From Halosimplex rubrum (GTDB lineage: Archaea > Halobacteriota > Halobacteria > Halobacteriales > Haloarculaceae), in contig NZ_CP058910.1 of NCBI RefSeq assembly GCF_013415885.1, positions 992,001-1,056,000 of the forward strand: a stretch of 64,000 bases of DNA. Direction: 5' to 3'. This document shows positions 9,580 through 17,951 of the stretch, one piece after another. Positions within the stretch are counted from its first letter, which is position 1, and every line of letters begins with the position of its first letter. The translations under genes were made by a program, and so were the position numbers. Under the pieces are notes generated by a model, which did not search any database, was not told where the DNA came from, and saw only the letters and a list, made by a program, of their open reading frames with translations.

Positions 9580-9688
9580 GTGTCAACGGTCGTGCGTGAT
9601 GTAATTAAATGTTATTACTGCATGTGCGGCGAGGGTGGCTGTCCCTGGAACACGGGTGAGCAGATGAGCGGGCGAGCGGCGGTGGGCG

Positions 9689-11503
9689 TCACTTCCCCCA
9701 GAAGGGGTCGCGGTTGCGCCGCTTGTCGAGGTACGCGTTGAGCGTCTCGAGTTCGCTGACGGGGATGTCCTCCGAGAGCTCCTGTTCGAGGATCTTCGCG
9801 TGTTTCTCGGGGATCTCCGTCCAGAGCTCGTCGCCCTCCTCGATCTGACGGCCGACCGTGGGGCCGTCGATGGAGACGGCCGCGCGCTCGCCGCGCCCGA
9901 GTTCGTCGACGTCCTCGCCCTCGTCCTGGATGGTCTTGAGCAACCCGACGCGCTCGGGTTCGCTCCCCTCGAACAGCGCGACGTTGGAGTTCCGGTGGAG
10001 CGTCCCCCCCAGCACCTCGACGCCGACGACGGCGGGGTCGGACTGGCGGAAGGTGTGGTCGTCCAGTATCCGGAAGCGGGCGGGCCGGGTGATGTTGTCG
10101 AGCACCTGGTCCTGCTGGGCGCGCTCGCGCTCCTCGACGAACTCCTCGTACTCCTCGACCAGCCGGTAGATCACGTCGTGCTCGAAGATTCGCACGTCCT
10201 CCTGTTCGGCCAGGTCGCTGGCGTCGTCGAGGGTGTCGACGCCGAACCCGAGGATCGTCCGGTGTTTCTCCTCGCCCGCGGTCTCGGCGACGCGCACGTC
10301 GCGGGGGGCGATGTCGCCCACCTCGGCGCGAACGATCGGGATCTCCTCCGCTTCGAGCGTGGTGGCCAGCGCCTCCAGGCTCCCGAGGGTGTCGGCCTTG
10401 ACGACGACGCCCTCCTCGACGGTCTGGACGGCGATGTCCGCGAGTTCGGCCCGCACGTCCTCGATCACGTCGTCCACGTCGCGGTCGCCGACGACGCGGA
10501 TGGGCGCGCCGGCCATCGCGTCGTCGAGATCCGGCGCGGCGATCTTGATGCCGTCGGCGGCCGCCACCGAGTCGACCTGTTCGAACTGGCCCTCGGTGCG
10601 GATCTCCTCCAGCGGGCGCGGCCGCAACAGGGCGCGCACCTCGGTGACGATGGGGCCCTCGACGCCGCCGACGACGATCTCGTCGTCCGCCCTGATTGTC
10701 CCGTCGTAGATGATCGCGTCGACGGTGGCCCCGAAGCCCTGGGTGTCGGTGACCTCCAGCACCGTGCCGGCGGCGGGTCCGCCCACGTCGACGGCCATCT
10801 CTTCTTTCATGTAGCGCTGGGAGAGACCCATCATGACCGTCAGCAGGTCGGGGATGCCCTCGCCGGTCTCGGCCGAGACGGGGACGACGCCGATGTTGTT
10901 CTGGAAGTCCTGAACGCGCCAGTACATGTCCGCCGAGAAGTCGTTGTCCGACAGATCGCCGATGAGCTCGTAGAGGTTCTCGTTGAGGTCGCGCTCGACG
11001 CGGTCGGTCTGGGCGTCGATGGTCCGCTGGGTGGGCGTGTCGGGGTTGGGGTTCCAGCCGGGGGTGGTATCGATCTTGTTGGCGGCGACGATGAAGGGGG
11101 TCTGGGTGCGCGCGAGGATGTCCACGGCCTCGAGCGTCTGGGGCTGGAAGCCGTCGTTGACGTCGACGACGAGGATCGCGATGTCGGCGAGCGCGCCGCC
11201 CCGCGAGCGCAGCGTCGAGAAGGAGTGGTGGCCGGGCGTGTCGATGAACAGCAGGCCCGGCAGGTCGAAGTCGGTCGGGTCGACGAGCTCGCCGGCGATC
11301 TCGGAGATCACGTCGAGGGGGACGGCGGTCGCGCCGATGTGCTGGGTGATCGCGCCGGACTCGCCCTCGGTGACCGCGGAGCCGCGGATCTCGTCGAGCA
11401 GGCTGGTCTTGCCGTGGTCGACGTGGCCGAGTACGGCGACTATCGGTGTCCGAAGCGTCGCTTCGGACTCGTCGTCGGTGTCTGTCGGTTGTGAATCTGC
11501 CAT
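9689..11503 (-). CDS. infB: aIF5B, translation initiation factor (IF-2 type)
   Basis: A 604-aa GTPase that promotes subunit joining and Met-tRNAi placement in archaea. The G domain is at the N-terminus: GHVDHGKT (26-33), switch [10 protein letters not shown] (88-95) and NKID near residue 143. Domains II-IV follow in aIF5B order without the long bacterial N-terminal extension. The ATG at 11501-11503 ([13 protein letters not shown]) is preferred to an upstream extension of 21 residues. Upstream there is a TATA-like ACTTATCC (minus strand, about 11551-11558) and a GGTGAT ribosome-site-like string shortly before the ATG, so this transcript probably has a short leader. Confidence 0.95.
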   Translation of the reverse strand: MADSQPTDTDDESEATLRTPIVAVLGHVDHGKTSLLDEIRGSAVTEGESGAITQHIGATAVPLDVISEIAGELVDPTDFDLPGLLFIDTPGHHSFSTLRSRGGALADIAILVVDVNDGFQPQTLEAVDILARTQTPFIVAANKIDTTPGWNPNPDTPTQRTIDAQTDRVERDLNENLYELIGDLSDNDFSADMYWRVQDFQNNIGVVPVSAETGEGIPDLLTVMMGLSQRYMKEEMAVDVGGPAAGTVLEVTDTQGFGATVDAIIYDGTIRADDEIVVGGVEGPIVTEVRALLRPRPLEEIRTEGQFEQVDSVAAADGIKIAAPDLDDAMAGAPIRVVGDRDVDDVIEDVRAELADIAVQTVEEGVVVKADTLGSLEALATTLEAEEIPIVRAEVGDIAPRDVRVAETAGEEKHRTILGFGVDTLDDASDLAEQEDVRIFEHDVIYRLVEEYEEFVEERERAQQDQVLDNITRPARFRILDDHTFRQSDPAVVGVEVLGGTLHRNSNVALFEGSEPERVGLLKTIQDEGEDVDELGRGERAAVSIDGPTVGRQIEEGDELWTEIPEKHAKILEQELSEDIPVSELETLNAYLDKRRNRDPFWGK

Positions 11504-11645
11504 CCTATCACCACAGAAGGTTCGGTTGTCTCGGATCAGCCCCGCAGGCCGGATAAGTGATCTCATCTGCGCGTGGGCGGCCCGACGAGCGGGCGATAGC
11601 CGACCCGACTGTCGGCCCGGCGGTCGGACGGCGGAGCCGGCCCGG

Positions 11646-12230
11646 CTACTCGGTGACGGTGAACGAACCGGTCATGCCGACGCCCTGGTGGGGAGCGCAG
11701 TAGTACTCGTACTCGCCGGCCGCCTCGAAGGTAACGGAGAGCTCGTGGCCCTCGTCGTAGACGTCCCCGTCGCCACCGGCCGTCCCGGAGAACTCCGACC
11801 CGCTCGGCGTCGTCTCGGGGCGCACGTTGTGCCCGTTGCTCTCCCAGACCCAGACGACCGTCTCGCCGGTCGATATCTCGAAGGACTCCGGCGCGAAGGC
11901 GAGTTCCTCGTCGGCGACCGCGACGACCTGAGCGGCCTGCCTGGGTGTCGCCGTCGGCGTGGGCGTGGCCGTCGGTGTGGGGCTGGCGGTCGGCGTCGGC
12001 GTCGCGGCCGAGTCCGGTGTGGCCGTCGGGGTCGGTCCCTCGGTCGGCGTGGGCGAGGCGGTCGCCGTGTCCGTCGCGGGCTCGTCGGTCGCTGTCGGCG
12101 ACGGCGAAGGCGTCGCGTCGCCGTCGGTCCGGGGGTCCTCGGCGTCCGTCTCTGCGCCGTCGCCCCCGCAACCGGCGACGGCGGCGGCGAGCGCGGTCCC
12201 ACTGAGTCGGAGCAAGCGGCGGCGGTGCAT
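11646..12230 (-). CDS. Halocyanin-type blue copper lipoprotein
   Basis: A 194-aa membrane-anchored cupredoxin, likely a peripheral one-electron carrier on the outer face of the cell membrane. The N-terminus has RRR, a hydrophobic core and lipobox AVAGC (Cys21). Residues about 38-96 are a Thr/Pro/Ala repeat linker. The C-terminal domain carries all four type-1 copper ligands: His134 (NGHNV), Cys178 and His181 (YYCAPH) and Met186 (GVGM). A TATA-like GGTTTATTCC lies about 25 bases before the ATG. Its immediate upstream neighbour on the same strand is a paralogue that lacks one ligand. Confidence 0.9.
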   Translation of the reverse strand: MHRRRLLRLSGTALAAAVAGCGGDGAETDAEDPRTDGDATPSPSPTATDEPATDTATASPTPTEGPTPTATPDSAATPTPTASPTPTATPTPTATPRQAAQVVAVADEELAFAPESFEISTGETVVWVWESNGHNVRPETTPSGSEFSGTAGGDGDVYDEGHELSVTFEAAGEYEYYCAPHQGVGMTGSFTVTE

Positions 12231-12320
12231 GGACCCGCTCGGGACCGTCGGGGAATAAACCCCACGGGGCCCGAACCGATCGGGCCCCGGCGGCTGGGCC
12301 GGTCGGTCCGCGGCGGCCGA

Positions 12321-12854
12321 TCACCCCGTCACGGTGAACGAGCCGCGCATCCCGAGGTTCCGATAGGGATAGCAGCGGTACTCGTACTCGCCGGCGACCT
12401 CGAACGTGTGTGCGAAGGTGTGGCCCTCGTCGTAGGTGGTCTCGTCACCGCCGGCCGTCCCGGTGAACGTCGATCCGCGGGGTCGGGCGGTCGCCTGGAC
12501 GTTGTGCCCGCTGCTGTGCCAGACCCAGACGACCGTGTCGCCGGCGGCGACCTCGAACACTTCGGGGTCGAACTCGCCCGACCCGTCACCGACGGCGACG
12601 ACCTGCGCGGCCTCGTCAAGCGCCGGTGTGGCGGTCGCCGTCGGCGTGGCGGTCGGGGTGGCCGTGGCCGTCGGCGTCGGGTCCGGAGTCGGACTCGCCG
12701 TTGGCGTCTGCGTCGCGGTCGCCGTCTCCGCCGGCCGCTCCGCCGACCCCGGATCGTCCGGCGTCGCCGTGGTGTCGTCCGATCCCAGCCCACACCCCGG
12801 GACGAGCCCCGCGAGCGCGACCGCGCCCGCCCGCAGCAGACGTCTGCGATCCAT
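12321..12854 (-). CDS. Halocyanin-like lipoprotein lacking one copper-ligand His
   Basis: A 177-aa paralogue of the downstream gene with the same plan: lipobox ending in Cys21, Thr/Pro/Ala linker (about 44-78), then a cupredoxin domain. Three copper-ligand positions are kept (His117 in SGHNV, Cys161, Met169 in LGM). The second His reads Tyr164, in CYPY instead of CAPH; the codon is TAT, one base from CAT. Copper may therefore be absent, bound in an altered geometry, or replaced. The start is the ATG at 12852-12854. A TATA-like GCGTTATGCC sits about 30 bases upstream. The reading frame is otherwise intact. Confidence 0.85.
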   Translation of the reverse strand: MDRRRLLRAGAVALAGLVPGCGLGSDDTTATPDDPGSAERPAETATATQTPTASPTPDPTPTATATPTATPTATATPALDEAAQVVAVGDGSGEFDPEVFEVAAGDTVVWVWHSSGHNVQATARPRGSTFTGTAGGDETTYDEGHTFAHTFEVAGEYEYRCYPYRNLGMRGSFTVTG

Positions 12855-13011
12855 GGGGACTTCGTTGGACGAGGACCGGCATAACGCCGGTGGTTCCGGC
12901 GACTGCGGGCGTCGACGAGAGACGGCGGCCCGACGGACCGCGACGGCGGGCGTCACGCGGTCGTCAGACGCCCCCGTGGCGTTTATGGGGCCTGAATCGG
13001 TAGTCGGGGGC

Positions 13012-13251
13012 ATGGCCGAGATACTCGCCGAGAACCTCTCCGGCAAGGCCGTCACCGGGACGGACGGCGCCGAGATGGGGATGCTGTACAACATCACGAT
13101 GGACCTGGAGACCGGGCGGCTCCGGAACCTCATCATCGAGCCCAACGAGCACCTCGACAACTCGCAGTTCGAGGTCGACGAACAGGGACACCTCCTCGTG
13201 CCCGTCGACCGCGTCCAGGCAGTCAAAGACCAGATGATCGTCCAGCGCTAA
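13012..13251 (+). CDS. PRC-barrel domain protein
   Basis: A 79-aa protein that is essentially one PRC-barrel domain, a small beta-barrel found in photosynthetic reaction centres and, in RimM, in ribosome maturation. Visible features are LSGKAVTGTDGAEMGMLYNI at the start, then LRNLIIEP and a C-terminal LVPVDRVQAVKDQMIV. The ATG at 13012 is chosen, with a TATA-like GTTTATGG about 25 bases upstream. The stop TAA at 13249-13251 directly abuts the ATG of nob1. Coupling to an rRNA-processing nuclease hints at a role in ribosome biogenesis; this is inference. Confidence 0.88.
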   Translation: MAEILAENLSGKAVTGTDGAEMGMLYNITMDLETGRLRNLIIEPNEHLDNSQFEVDEQGHLLVPVDRVQAVKDQMIVQR

Positions 13252-13710
13252 ATGTACGTCCTCGACGCCTCGGCCTTTATCCACGAGTATCACACGACCG
13301 AACAGCAGGCCACGATCCCGCTCGTCCGCGAGGAGCTCGAAGACGAGAGCGCCTACCGCTACGACGCCATGGAGGGGTCGGGCATGCACATCCACATCCC
13401 CGAGGACGAAACCGTCGAGCGCATCGAACGCGCCGCCCGCGAGACGGGCGACCTGGAGACCCTCTCGGAGACGGACATCCGCCTGGTCGGCGCCGCGTTC
13501 GAACTCGACGGCCGGCTGGTCACCGACGACTACGCCATGCAGAACGTCGCCGAGAAGCTGGAGGTGGCGGTCGAACTCATCGCCCGCGAGGGGATCAGCG
13601 AGCAACGGGACTGGCGCTTCCAGTGTTCGGGCTGTGGCCGCGAGTTCGACGAGAACCACGACCGCTGTCCGATCTGCGGGAGCGACCTCTCACGGAAGAA
13701 CCCGGCCTGA
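13252..13710 (+). CDS. nob1: Nob1-like rRNA maturation endonuclease
   Basis: A 152-aa PIN-domain nuclease with a zinc ribbon, matching archaeal Nob1, which cleaves the 3' end of pre-16S rRNA. The PIN acidic residues appear as Asp5 (YVLDASAF), a Glu in REELED, Asp75 (SETDIRL) and Asp92/93 (TDDYAMQ). The ribbon uses Cys125, Cys128, Cys139 and Cys142 (CSGCG...CPICG). It begins at the base after the stop of the PRC-barrel gene, so the two are translated from one mRNA. Length and domain order are as expected. High confidence. Confidence 0.94.
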   Translation: MYVLDASAFIHEYHTTEQQATIPLVREELEDESAYRYDAMEGSGMHIHIPEDETVERIERAARETGDLETLSETDIRLVGAAFELDGRLVTDDYAMQNVAEKLEVAVELIAREGISEQRDWRFQCSGCGREFDENHDRCPICGSDLSRKNPA

Positions 13711-13795
13711 GCGGCCGTCGACGCGCCGGTTTCCGACGGATCTGCCCTTCTGCGAGTCCCGCCGCTGGTCGGCCGACTGCGCCCCCACCCACCCG

Positions 13796-13942
13796 CTACG
13801 GTGCGTGCTCTTCGAGATGGTCGAGCCCGGTGTCGACGAGCTGCCGGAGTACTTCCTCCTCGGTGAGGTCGTACTGCCGGGCGATCGCCTCGATCTCCCG
13901 GGCGCGGTCGTCGTCACAGACGACCGTGTAGCGGGTCGGCAT
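13796..13942 (-). CDS. 48-aa ribbon-helix-helix-like protein
   Basis: A small gene read from the ATG at 13940-13942 to TAG at 13796-13798. The protein begins MPTRYTVVCDDDRAREIEAI, continues ARQYDLTEEEVLRQLVDTGL and ends DHLEEHAP. An N-terminal strand (RYTVVC) followed by two amphipathic helices is the ribbon-helix-helix (CopG/Arc-type) plan of small DNA-binding dimers. A TATA-like box (GGTTATTAAGC on the minus strand) lies 26-36 bases upstream, with a near-perfect palindrome just beyond it, fitting an autoregulated repressor. Family assignment is from the pattern only. Confidence 0.68.
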   Translation of the reverse strand: MPTRYTVVCDDDRAREIEAIARQYDLTEEEVLRQLVDTGLDHLEEHAP

Positions 13943-13967
13943 ACACCCCGTGTTTCCCGCCGGACCG

Positions 13968-13999
13968 CTTAATAACCCGTCAGACGGCCGTCCGACGGG
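13968..13999 (-). promoter_or_regulatory. TATA-like box with adjacent palindrome
   Basis: TTATTAAGC (minus strand, 13968-13976) is at promoter distance from the 48-aa gene. Positions 13976-13999 form a 24-base near-palindrome: CCCGTCAGACGG followed by CCGTCCGACGGG, with one mismatched pair. It covers the site expected for the transcription-factor-B element. A candidate operator; inferred. Confidence 0.4.
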
Positions 14000-14051
14000 T
14001 TTCCCGACTGGCCGAGCCGGACGGTCGGTTCGGCGCGGGCGAGGGGCGTCC

Positions 14052-14813
14052 TCACCCGACGACGCCGGTGGCCTGGAAGTACTGCAGGAGGAAGCTCATC
14101 GTGTTCCAGCAGCCGTGGACGACGATGGGGACGACGATGTTCTCGGTGAGTTCGTACACCGCGCCGAGGACGACCCCCAGCGCGGCGGCGAGCGCGAGCG
14201 ACGAGACGATACTGCCGTCCGAGCCCAGCAGGGCGAAGTAGTGCATCGCGCCGAAGACGGCGCTGGCCAGCACGACCGCCGGGACGGCGCCGTAGGCCCG
14301 TCGAAAGAGCCCCTGGACGATCCCGCGGAAGAGCAGTTCCTCCGCGGGCGCGACGAACAGGAAGGTCACGGGGATCAGGTAGAGGAAGCGGACGGGGTCC
14401 CGCTGGCCCTGGGTGATGACCTGGTTGGTCGCCGTGTCGACGCCGGCGGCCTGGACGACCGCCGACAGCGCCGTCGCGATGGCGAACAGGCCGACGAAGC
14501 CGGCGACCGTCCAGCCCAGGTCCCGCAGCGACGGGACGGCGGTCCGGAAGAACTGCTCCTCGGAGCGCCACCCGAGGTAGAGACCGATGACGGCGAAGAA
14601 GCCGACGAACTGCGTGGCCGTCAGCGCGGCGTAGGCCAGCGGCGGCAGCGTCGCCGTCGACTCGACGTCGAAGCCGAGCGCGCCCAGGACCGACCCGGCG
14701 CCGGCCAGCAGGAAGGTTCCGGCGATAAAGGCCAGGACCACCAGCGCTATCGAGTGAAACAGGCTCTCGACGCGAGTCTCCATGTCGGCGACGCGGTAGT
14801 ACTCCGAACCCAT
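14052..14813 (-). CDS. CPBP-family intramembrane metalloprotease
   Basis: A 253-aa multi-spanning membrane protein of the CAAX-protease/bacteriocin-processing family. The catalytic motifs are present: EELLFRG (Glu158-Glu159, Arg163), FGAMH (His191) and VVHGCWNT (His233, Asn237), with six to eight hydrophobic helices. The ATG at 14813 is preferred to GTG 14840, because a TATA-like stretch lies over the latter. Archaeal members are rarely characterised and may process prenylated or hydrophobic peptides, or act as self-immunity proteins. No bacteriocin-like gene is adjacent. The gene stands alone between pgi and the 48-aa RHH gene. Confidence 0.86.
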   Translation of the reverse strand: MGSEYYRVADMETRVESLFHSIALVVLAFIAGTFLLAGAGSVLGALGFDVESTATLPPLAYAALTATQFVGFFAVIGLYLGWRSEEQFFRTAVPSLRDLGWTVAGFVGLFAIATALSAVVQAAGVDTATNQVITQGQRDPVRFLYLIPVTFLFVAPAEELLFRGIVQGLFRRAYGAVPAVVLASAVFGAMHYFALLGSDGSIVSSLALAAALGVVLGAVYELTENIVVPIVVHGCWNTMSFLLQYFQATGVVG

Positions 14814-14915
14814 CTGCGTGGCCGCCGGTAGGTCCCCCACGGGTTTGACTGCACCGGTCCCGTCGGCGCCCGGACGGGGCCGCGAGCGGTCGGTCCCGAC
14901 GGCGCGACCGAGCCG

Positions 14916-16211
14916 TCAGTCCACGATCAGTTCCGTCTTCTCGGCCACCGCGTCGGCCTCCTCGAAGTCGCCGCCGCCGAGCAGGCCGCGGGCCGCCTTT
15001 TTCCCCCACTCGACCGCGGGCTGGTCGAACGTCTCGACGCCGTACAGCTCGCCCGCCAGCACGCAGGCGGCTTCCATGTCGACGAGCAGGCGACCGACGC
15101 TCTCGGCGTCCATCGCGTCGATCTCGATCCGGACGGAGGGGCGCTCGGCGGCGGCGAGGCTCGCCTCGGTCGCCTCGAACTCCGCGTCGAGCAGGGCTCC
15201 CAGATCCTGCCCGCCGAGGTATTCGAGGTCGGCCACGTCGGTCTCGGGGATCGGGCAGTCGGGGCGTTCGGCGGGGCGGACGACGGTGACGAGCTTGTCC
15301 CTCGGTCCCGCCCGATAGAGCTGGAGCTGGGAGTGCTGGTCGGTCGCGCCGAGCGCGCGGGCGGGGGTCTGGCCACCTCCGTCTTTCCCGAGGCTCTCGG
15401 CCCACAGCTGGGCGAACCACTCCGCGAACGACTCCAGCCCCTCGACGTAGGGCATCATCGCGTCGACGCTCGCGCCGCGCTCGTCCAGCGCGTAGGCGAC
15501 CGCGCCGTAGGCGTAGGCCGGACACTCGAAGAGCGACCCCGCGAGCGCGTCGGCCCCCGCGCGACCGCCCGCGAGCAGCCCCTCCAGGTCCACGCCCATC
15601 ATCGCCGCGGGGACGAGCCCGACCGTCGACAGGGCGGAAAAGCGGCCGGGGACACCCTTCGGCACGTCGAGGGCGGGCAGGCCCTCGGCCTCCGCGAGGT
15701 CGCGCAGCGGGCCGGGCTCTCCCGTGGTGACGACCGTCTGCTCGCTCCAGTCGACCCCCGCGGCGTCCATCGCCTCGCGGACGACGAGGAAGTTCGCCAG
15801 CGTCTCGGCGGTCGTGCCCGACCGCGAGACGACGTGGACCACCGTTTCGGCCAGCGGGAGGTCGTCGAGCAGCCGGTTCACGTGGGCGGGGTCGACGTTG
15901 TCCAGCGCGTAGTGGTCGACCGGGGAATCGCCGGCCAGCGCCTCGGTGATCGTGACCGCGCCCAGCGCCGACCCGCCGATGCCGACGGTGAGGACGGCCT
16001 CGGGGTCGAAGCCGGCGACGGCTTCCTCGATCTCGGCGGCGTCGACGCGCTCGGGGAGGTTGAGCGAGGCGTAACCGAACTCGTCGTCGGCCATGCCGCG
16101 GGCGATCCGGTCGTGGGCGTCGGCGACGCGCTCGTCGAGGTCGTCGAGGTCGCTCCGGCTGATCCCGGGGTCGGCCTCGCTGGCCAGCGCGTTCCCGATG
16201 TCGACGTTCAT
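14916..16211 (-). CDS. pgi: Glucose-6-phosphate isomerase
   Basis: A 431-aa enzyme interconverting glucose-6-phosphate and fructose-6-phosphate. Sugar-phosphate isomerase motifs are clear: VGIGGSALG (76-84) and SRSGTTAET (129-137), then later GPRDKLVT and the C-terminal catalytic Lys region ELYGVETFDQPAVEWGK. It is the phosphoglucose-isomerase superfamily type, not the cupin type. The ATG at 16209-16211 (MNVDIGNALASEADPG) is chosen over a longer frame reaching 16463, whose extra residues are Arg/Ser-rich junk. It is shorter than bacterial Pgi, as usual in haloarchaea. In halophiles it serves mainly gluconeogenesis. Confidence 0.95.
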   Translation of the reverse strand: MNVDIGNALASEADPGISRSDLDDLDERVADAHDRIARGMADDEFGYASLNLPERVDAAEIEEAVAGFDPEAVLTVGIGGSALGAVTITEALAGDSPVDHYALDNVDPAHVNRLLDDLPLAETVVHVVSRSGTTAETLANFLVVREAMDAAGVDWSEQTVVTTGEPGPLRDLAEAEGLPALDVPKGVPGRFSALSTVGLVPAAMMGVDLEGLLAGGRAGADALAGSLFECPAYAYGAVAYALDERGASVDAMMPYVEGLESFAEWFAQLWAESLGKDGGGQTPARALGATDQHSQLQLYRAGPRDKLVTVVRPAERPDCPIPETDVADLEYLGGQDLGALLDAEFEATEASLAAAERPSVRIEIDAMDAESVGRLLVDMEAACVLAGELYGVETFDQPAVEWGKKAARGLLGGGDFEEADAVAEKTELIVD

Positions 16212-16377
16212 GTTCGACCGGTCGCTCGGGTGGGGGATAGTCCTTTTCGACGCGGTCGCGCCGTTCGACCACGGTCGCGAGCCCGCTCCGCGCGGTGCGG
16301 TCCGAGCGACGCGAGCCCGGACGGCTCCCGACCGGCGAACGGGTGGTTTATTCCCGACCGAGCCGAACCCCCGGAGG

Positions 16378-16953
16378 ATGAGCGACGCCACGGACGAGGT
16401 GAGCGCGGACGGGGAGGTCCCTCCGGCGTCCGGCGACGGTTCCGACGCCGCCGAGACGTACAAGGGCCTCCTGACCGCCTACCCCTACGCGTTCAGGGCG
16501 AGCGACTCGATGGCGTTCCGGATCTACGCGGGCGTCAGCGCGCTGTTCGGTATCGGGGTCGTCCTGCTGTTCACGTTCGCGGTCGTGACGCTCCTGGGGA
16601 GCACCGCCGACGCGGCCGGCGGGTCGTTCACCTTCTCTCGAGCCTTCTTCCTGTTCCTGATGTTCCTGGTGCTCGCGCCGCTGGTTGCGCCGGTGCTGTT
16701 CGTCGCCCGTCGGCACCGACGAGTGGGGTCGGAGACCCGATACGACCGACAGATGGCGGCAACCGGATACGGCTTCCTCCTGGCGATGTACGTCGCCCTG
16801 GTGATCACGACGCCGGCCGACCTGCAGGAAGACCCGGGCGGCCTCTTCGGCGCGGTCGCCGAGTTCCTCTACGGACTGCCGAACGGAACGGCGGTCGTCC
16901 CACCGGTCGCCGCTGCGCTGCTGATCTACCTCACCCACCGACAGTTGCGGTGA
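16378..16953 (+). CDS. Conserved haloarchaeal membrane protein
   Basis: A 191-aa integral membrane protein. An acidic N-terminal tail (about 1-35) precedes YKGLLTAYPYAFRASDSMAF, then about four transmembrane helices at roughly 48-70, 82-105, 128-145 and 167-185. RRHRRVGSETRYDRQ forms a basic cytoplasmic loop. The ATG at 16378 is chosen because the longer frame before it is untypical; TTTATTCC about 30 bases upstream may be its TATA box. It resembles haloarchaeal membrane proteins of unknown function; I cannot give a family name with certainty. It is divergent from pgi. Confidence 0.78.
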   Translation: MSDATDEVSADGEVPPASGDGSDAAETYKGLLTAYPYAFRASDSMAFRIYAGVSALFGIGVVLLFTFAVVTLLGSTADAAGGSFTFSRAFFLFLMFLVLAPLVAPVLFVARRHRRVGSETRYDRQMAATGYGFLLAMYVALVITTPADLQEDPGGLFGAVAEFLYGLPNGTAVVPPVAAALLIYLTHRQLR

Positions 16954-17048
16954 GGGCGACGACTCCGCTGTCCGGTGCGGATCGAGCGGCGTCGACGGGG
17001 CGAGTCGCCGTCGAAACGGGGAAAAGCCCCGGCCGACTACGCCCGTCC

Positions 17049-17507
17049 ATGAAGACCGGGACGTTCCTCGTCACCGAGGCCGACGCGGAGTCGGCGGTAC
17101 TGCGCGACGTGAGCGACGGCCAGATCCACACGCTCGGGTCCAATCCCGACCTGGCGGTCGGCGTCGCGATCGAGGGGACGCTCGCGCCGGAGCCGCCGAT
17201 GGACGTGGTCTGGACCGTCGAGGAGATCGACCGCCAGTTCACCGTCTCCGTCGAGGAACACGACGAGCCGCCCACCGAGCGAGCCCGCGAGACCGCCGCC
17301 GCCCAGCCCGTCGGCGAGGTCACCACCCACGAACGGGCGGGCACCGGCGAGGTCCACGTCCTGACCGTCCCCGAGGAGTCGACCGACAGCGCCGTCGCCG
17401 ACGTGCGCGACGACGAGGCGACCGTCGAACGCGCCGCCCGCCTCGGCGTCGAACGCGTCGAGATCCGCTCGGAACCCGGCGTCGTCAGCGTGCGCTATCT
17501 GCCCTGA
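17049..17507 (+). CDS. Conserved haloarchaeal protein (DUF5812-like)
   Basis: A 152-aa acidic soluble protein starting at the ATG at 17049. The N-terminal beta-rich part (KTGTFLVTEADAESAVLRDV, then GQIHTLGSNPDL) resembles an OB-like or S1-like fold. The C-terminus has a helix and strand (ARLGVERVEIRSEPGVVSV). From memory it fits haloarchaeal DUF5812, of unknown role; the family number is unverified. No active-site motif is seen. It is the last gene before the toxin-antitoxin pair, on the same strand, with an 96-base gap containing repeated CAAAC boxes. Confidence 0.75.
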   Translation: MKTGTFLVTEADAESAVLRDVSDGQIHTLGSNPDLAVGVAIEGTLAPEPPMDVVWTVEEIDRQFTVSVEEHDEPPTERARETAAAQPVGEVTTHERAGTGEVHVLTVPEESTDSAVADVRDDEATVERAARLGVERVEIRSEPGVVSVRYLP

Positions 17508-17559
17508 GAGTCGGATTTCTCCGGCGAAGGCGACGTTCACGGGTAGTATCCGCCAGCGA

Positions 17560-17595
17560 CAAACAGGCAAACATTCAAACAGCAGTCCGACAAAC
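17560..17595 (+). promoter_or_regulatory. CAAAC box cluster upstream of toxin-antitoxin genes
   Basis: Four CAAAC boxes occur at 17560, 17568, 17576 and 17591, the first three spaced exactly 8 bases apart, just before the GTG start at 17604. Direct-repeat operators are common before autoregulated toxin-antitoxin operons. Assigned by position and repetition only. Confidence 0.4.
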
Positions 17596-17603
17596 ATCCA
17601 GAC

Positions 17604-17951
17604 GTGCCGATCGATATCGAGCGGTTCGAACACGAGCGAGATCTCGGGAGCGAAGAGACGCATGCGACCCGAATTCTGCGGTTTCTCGCATCGAACGACG
17701 ATAAAGCGTTTCGGAGAGGGGAGATCGCGGCGGAGACCGGTATCGACGCCGACACGGTGAGTTCGGTGCTGAATCGGCTAAAGACGCGAGATCTGGTACG
17801 CCACAAGCGACCGTACTGGGCGATCGGCGACCCGAAGCGACTCCGAGAGGCGAGCGCGACGAGCGACTCGCTGGCCGCGCTCAACGACCGACTGGGGACC
17901 GAAGACATGGACGAGTGGCGTGAGGCCGCAGACCGAGACGGCGAGAGATGA
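17604..17951 (+). CDS. Winged-helix antitoxin-like protein
   Basis: A 115-aa protein starting with GTG at 17604. Residues about 18-75 form a winged helix: ATRILRFLASNDDKAF, then RRGEIAAETGIDADTVSSVL as the recognition unit, then RLKTRDLVRHKRPYW as the wing. The C-terminal 35 residues are charged and probably bind the partner toxin. The stop overlaps the ATG of the following MazF/PemK-like gene by 4 bases. This MarR-like-HTH plus MazF pairing is a recurring haloarchaeal type II toxin-antitoxin layout. The antitoxin role is inferred from context; the DNA-binding fold is read from sequence. Confidence 0.8.
   Translation: MPIDIERFEHERDLGSEETHATRILRFLASNDDKAFRRGEIAAETGIDADTVSSVLNRLKTRDLVRHKRPYWAIGDPKRLREASATSDSLAALNDRLGTEDMDEWREAADRDGER

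Noticed and set aside
9622-9741. Cys-rich short frame (begins MCGEGGCPWNTGEQ) after an A/T-rich stretch
   Set aside because: It overlaps the end of infB, the A/T box is too close to the ATG for a promoter, and the cysteines do not form a zinc-finger pattern.
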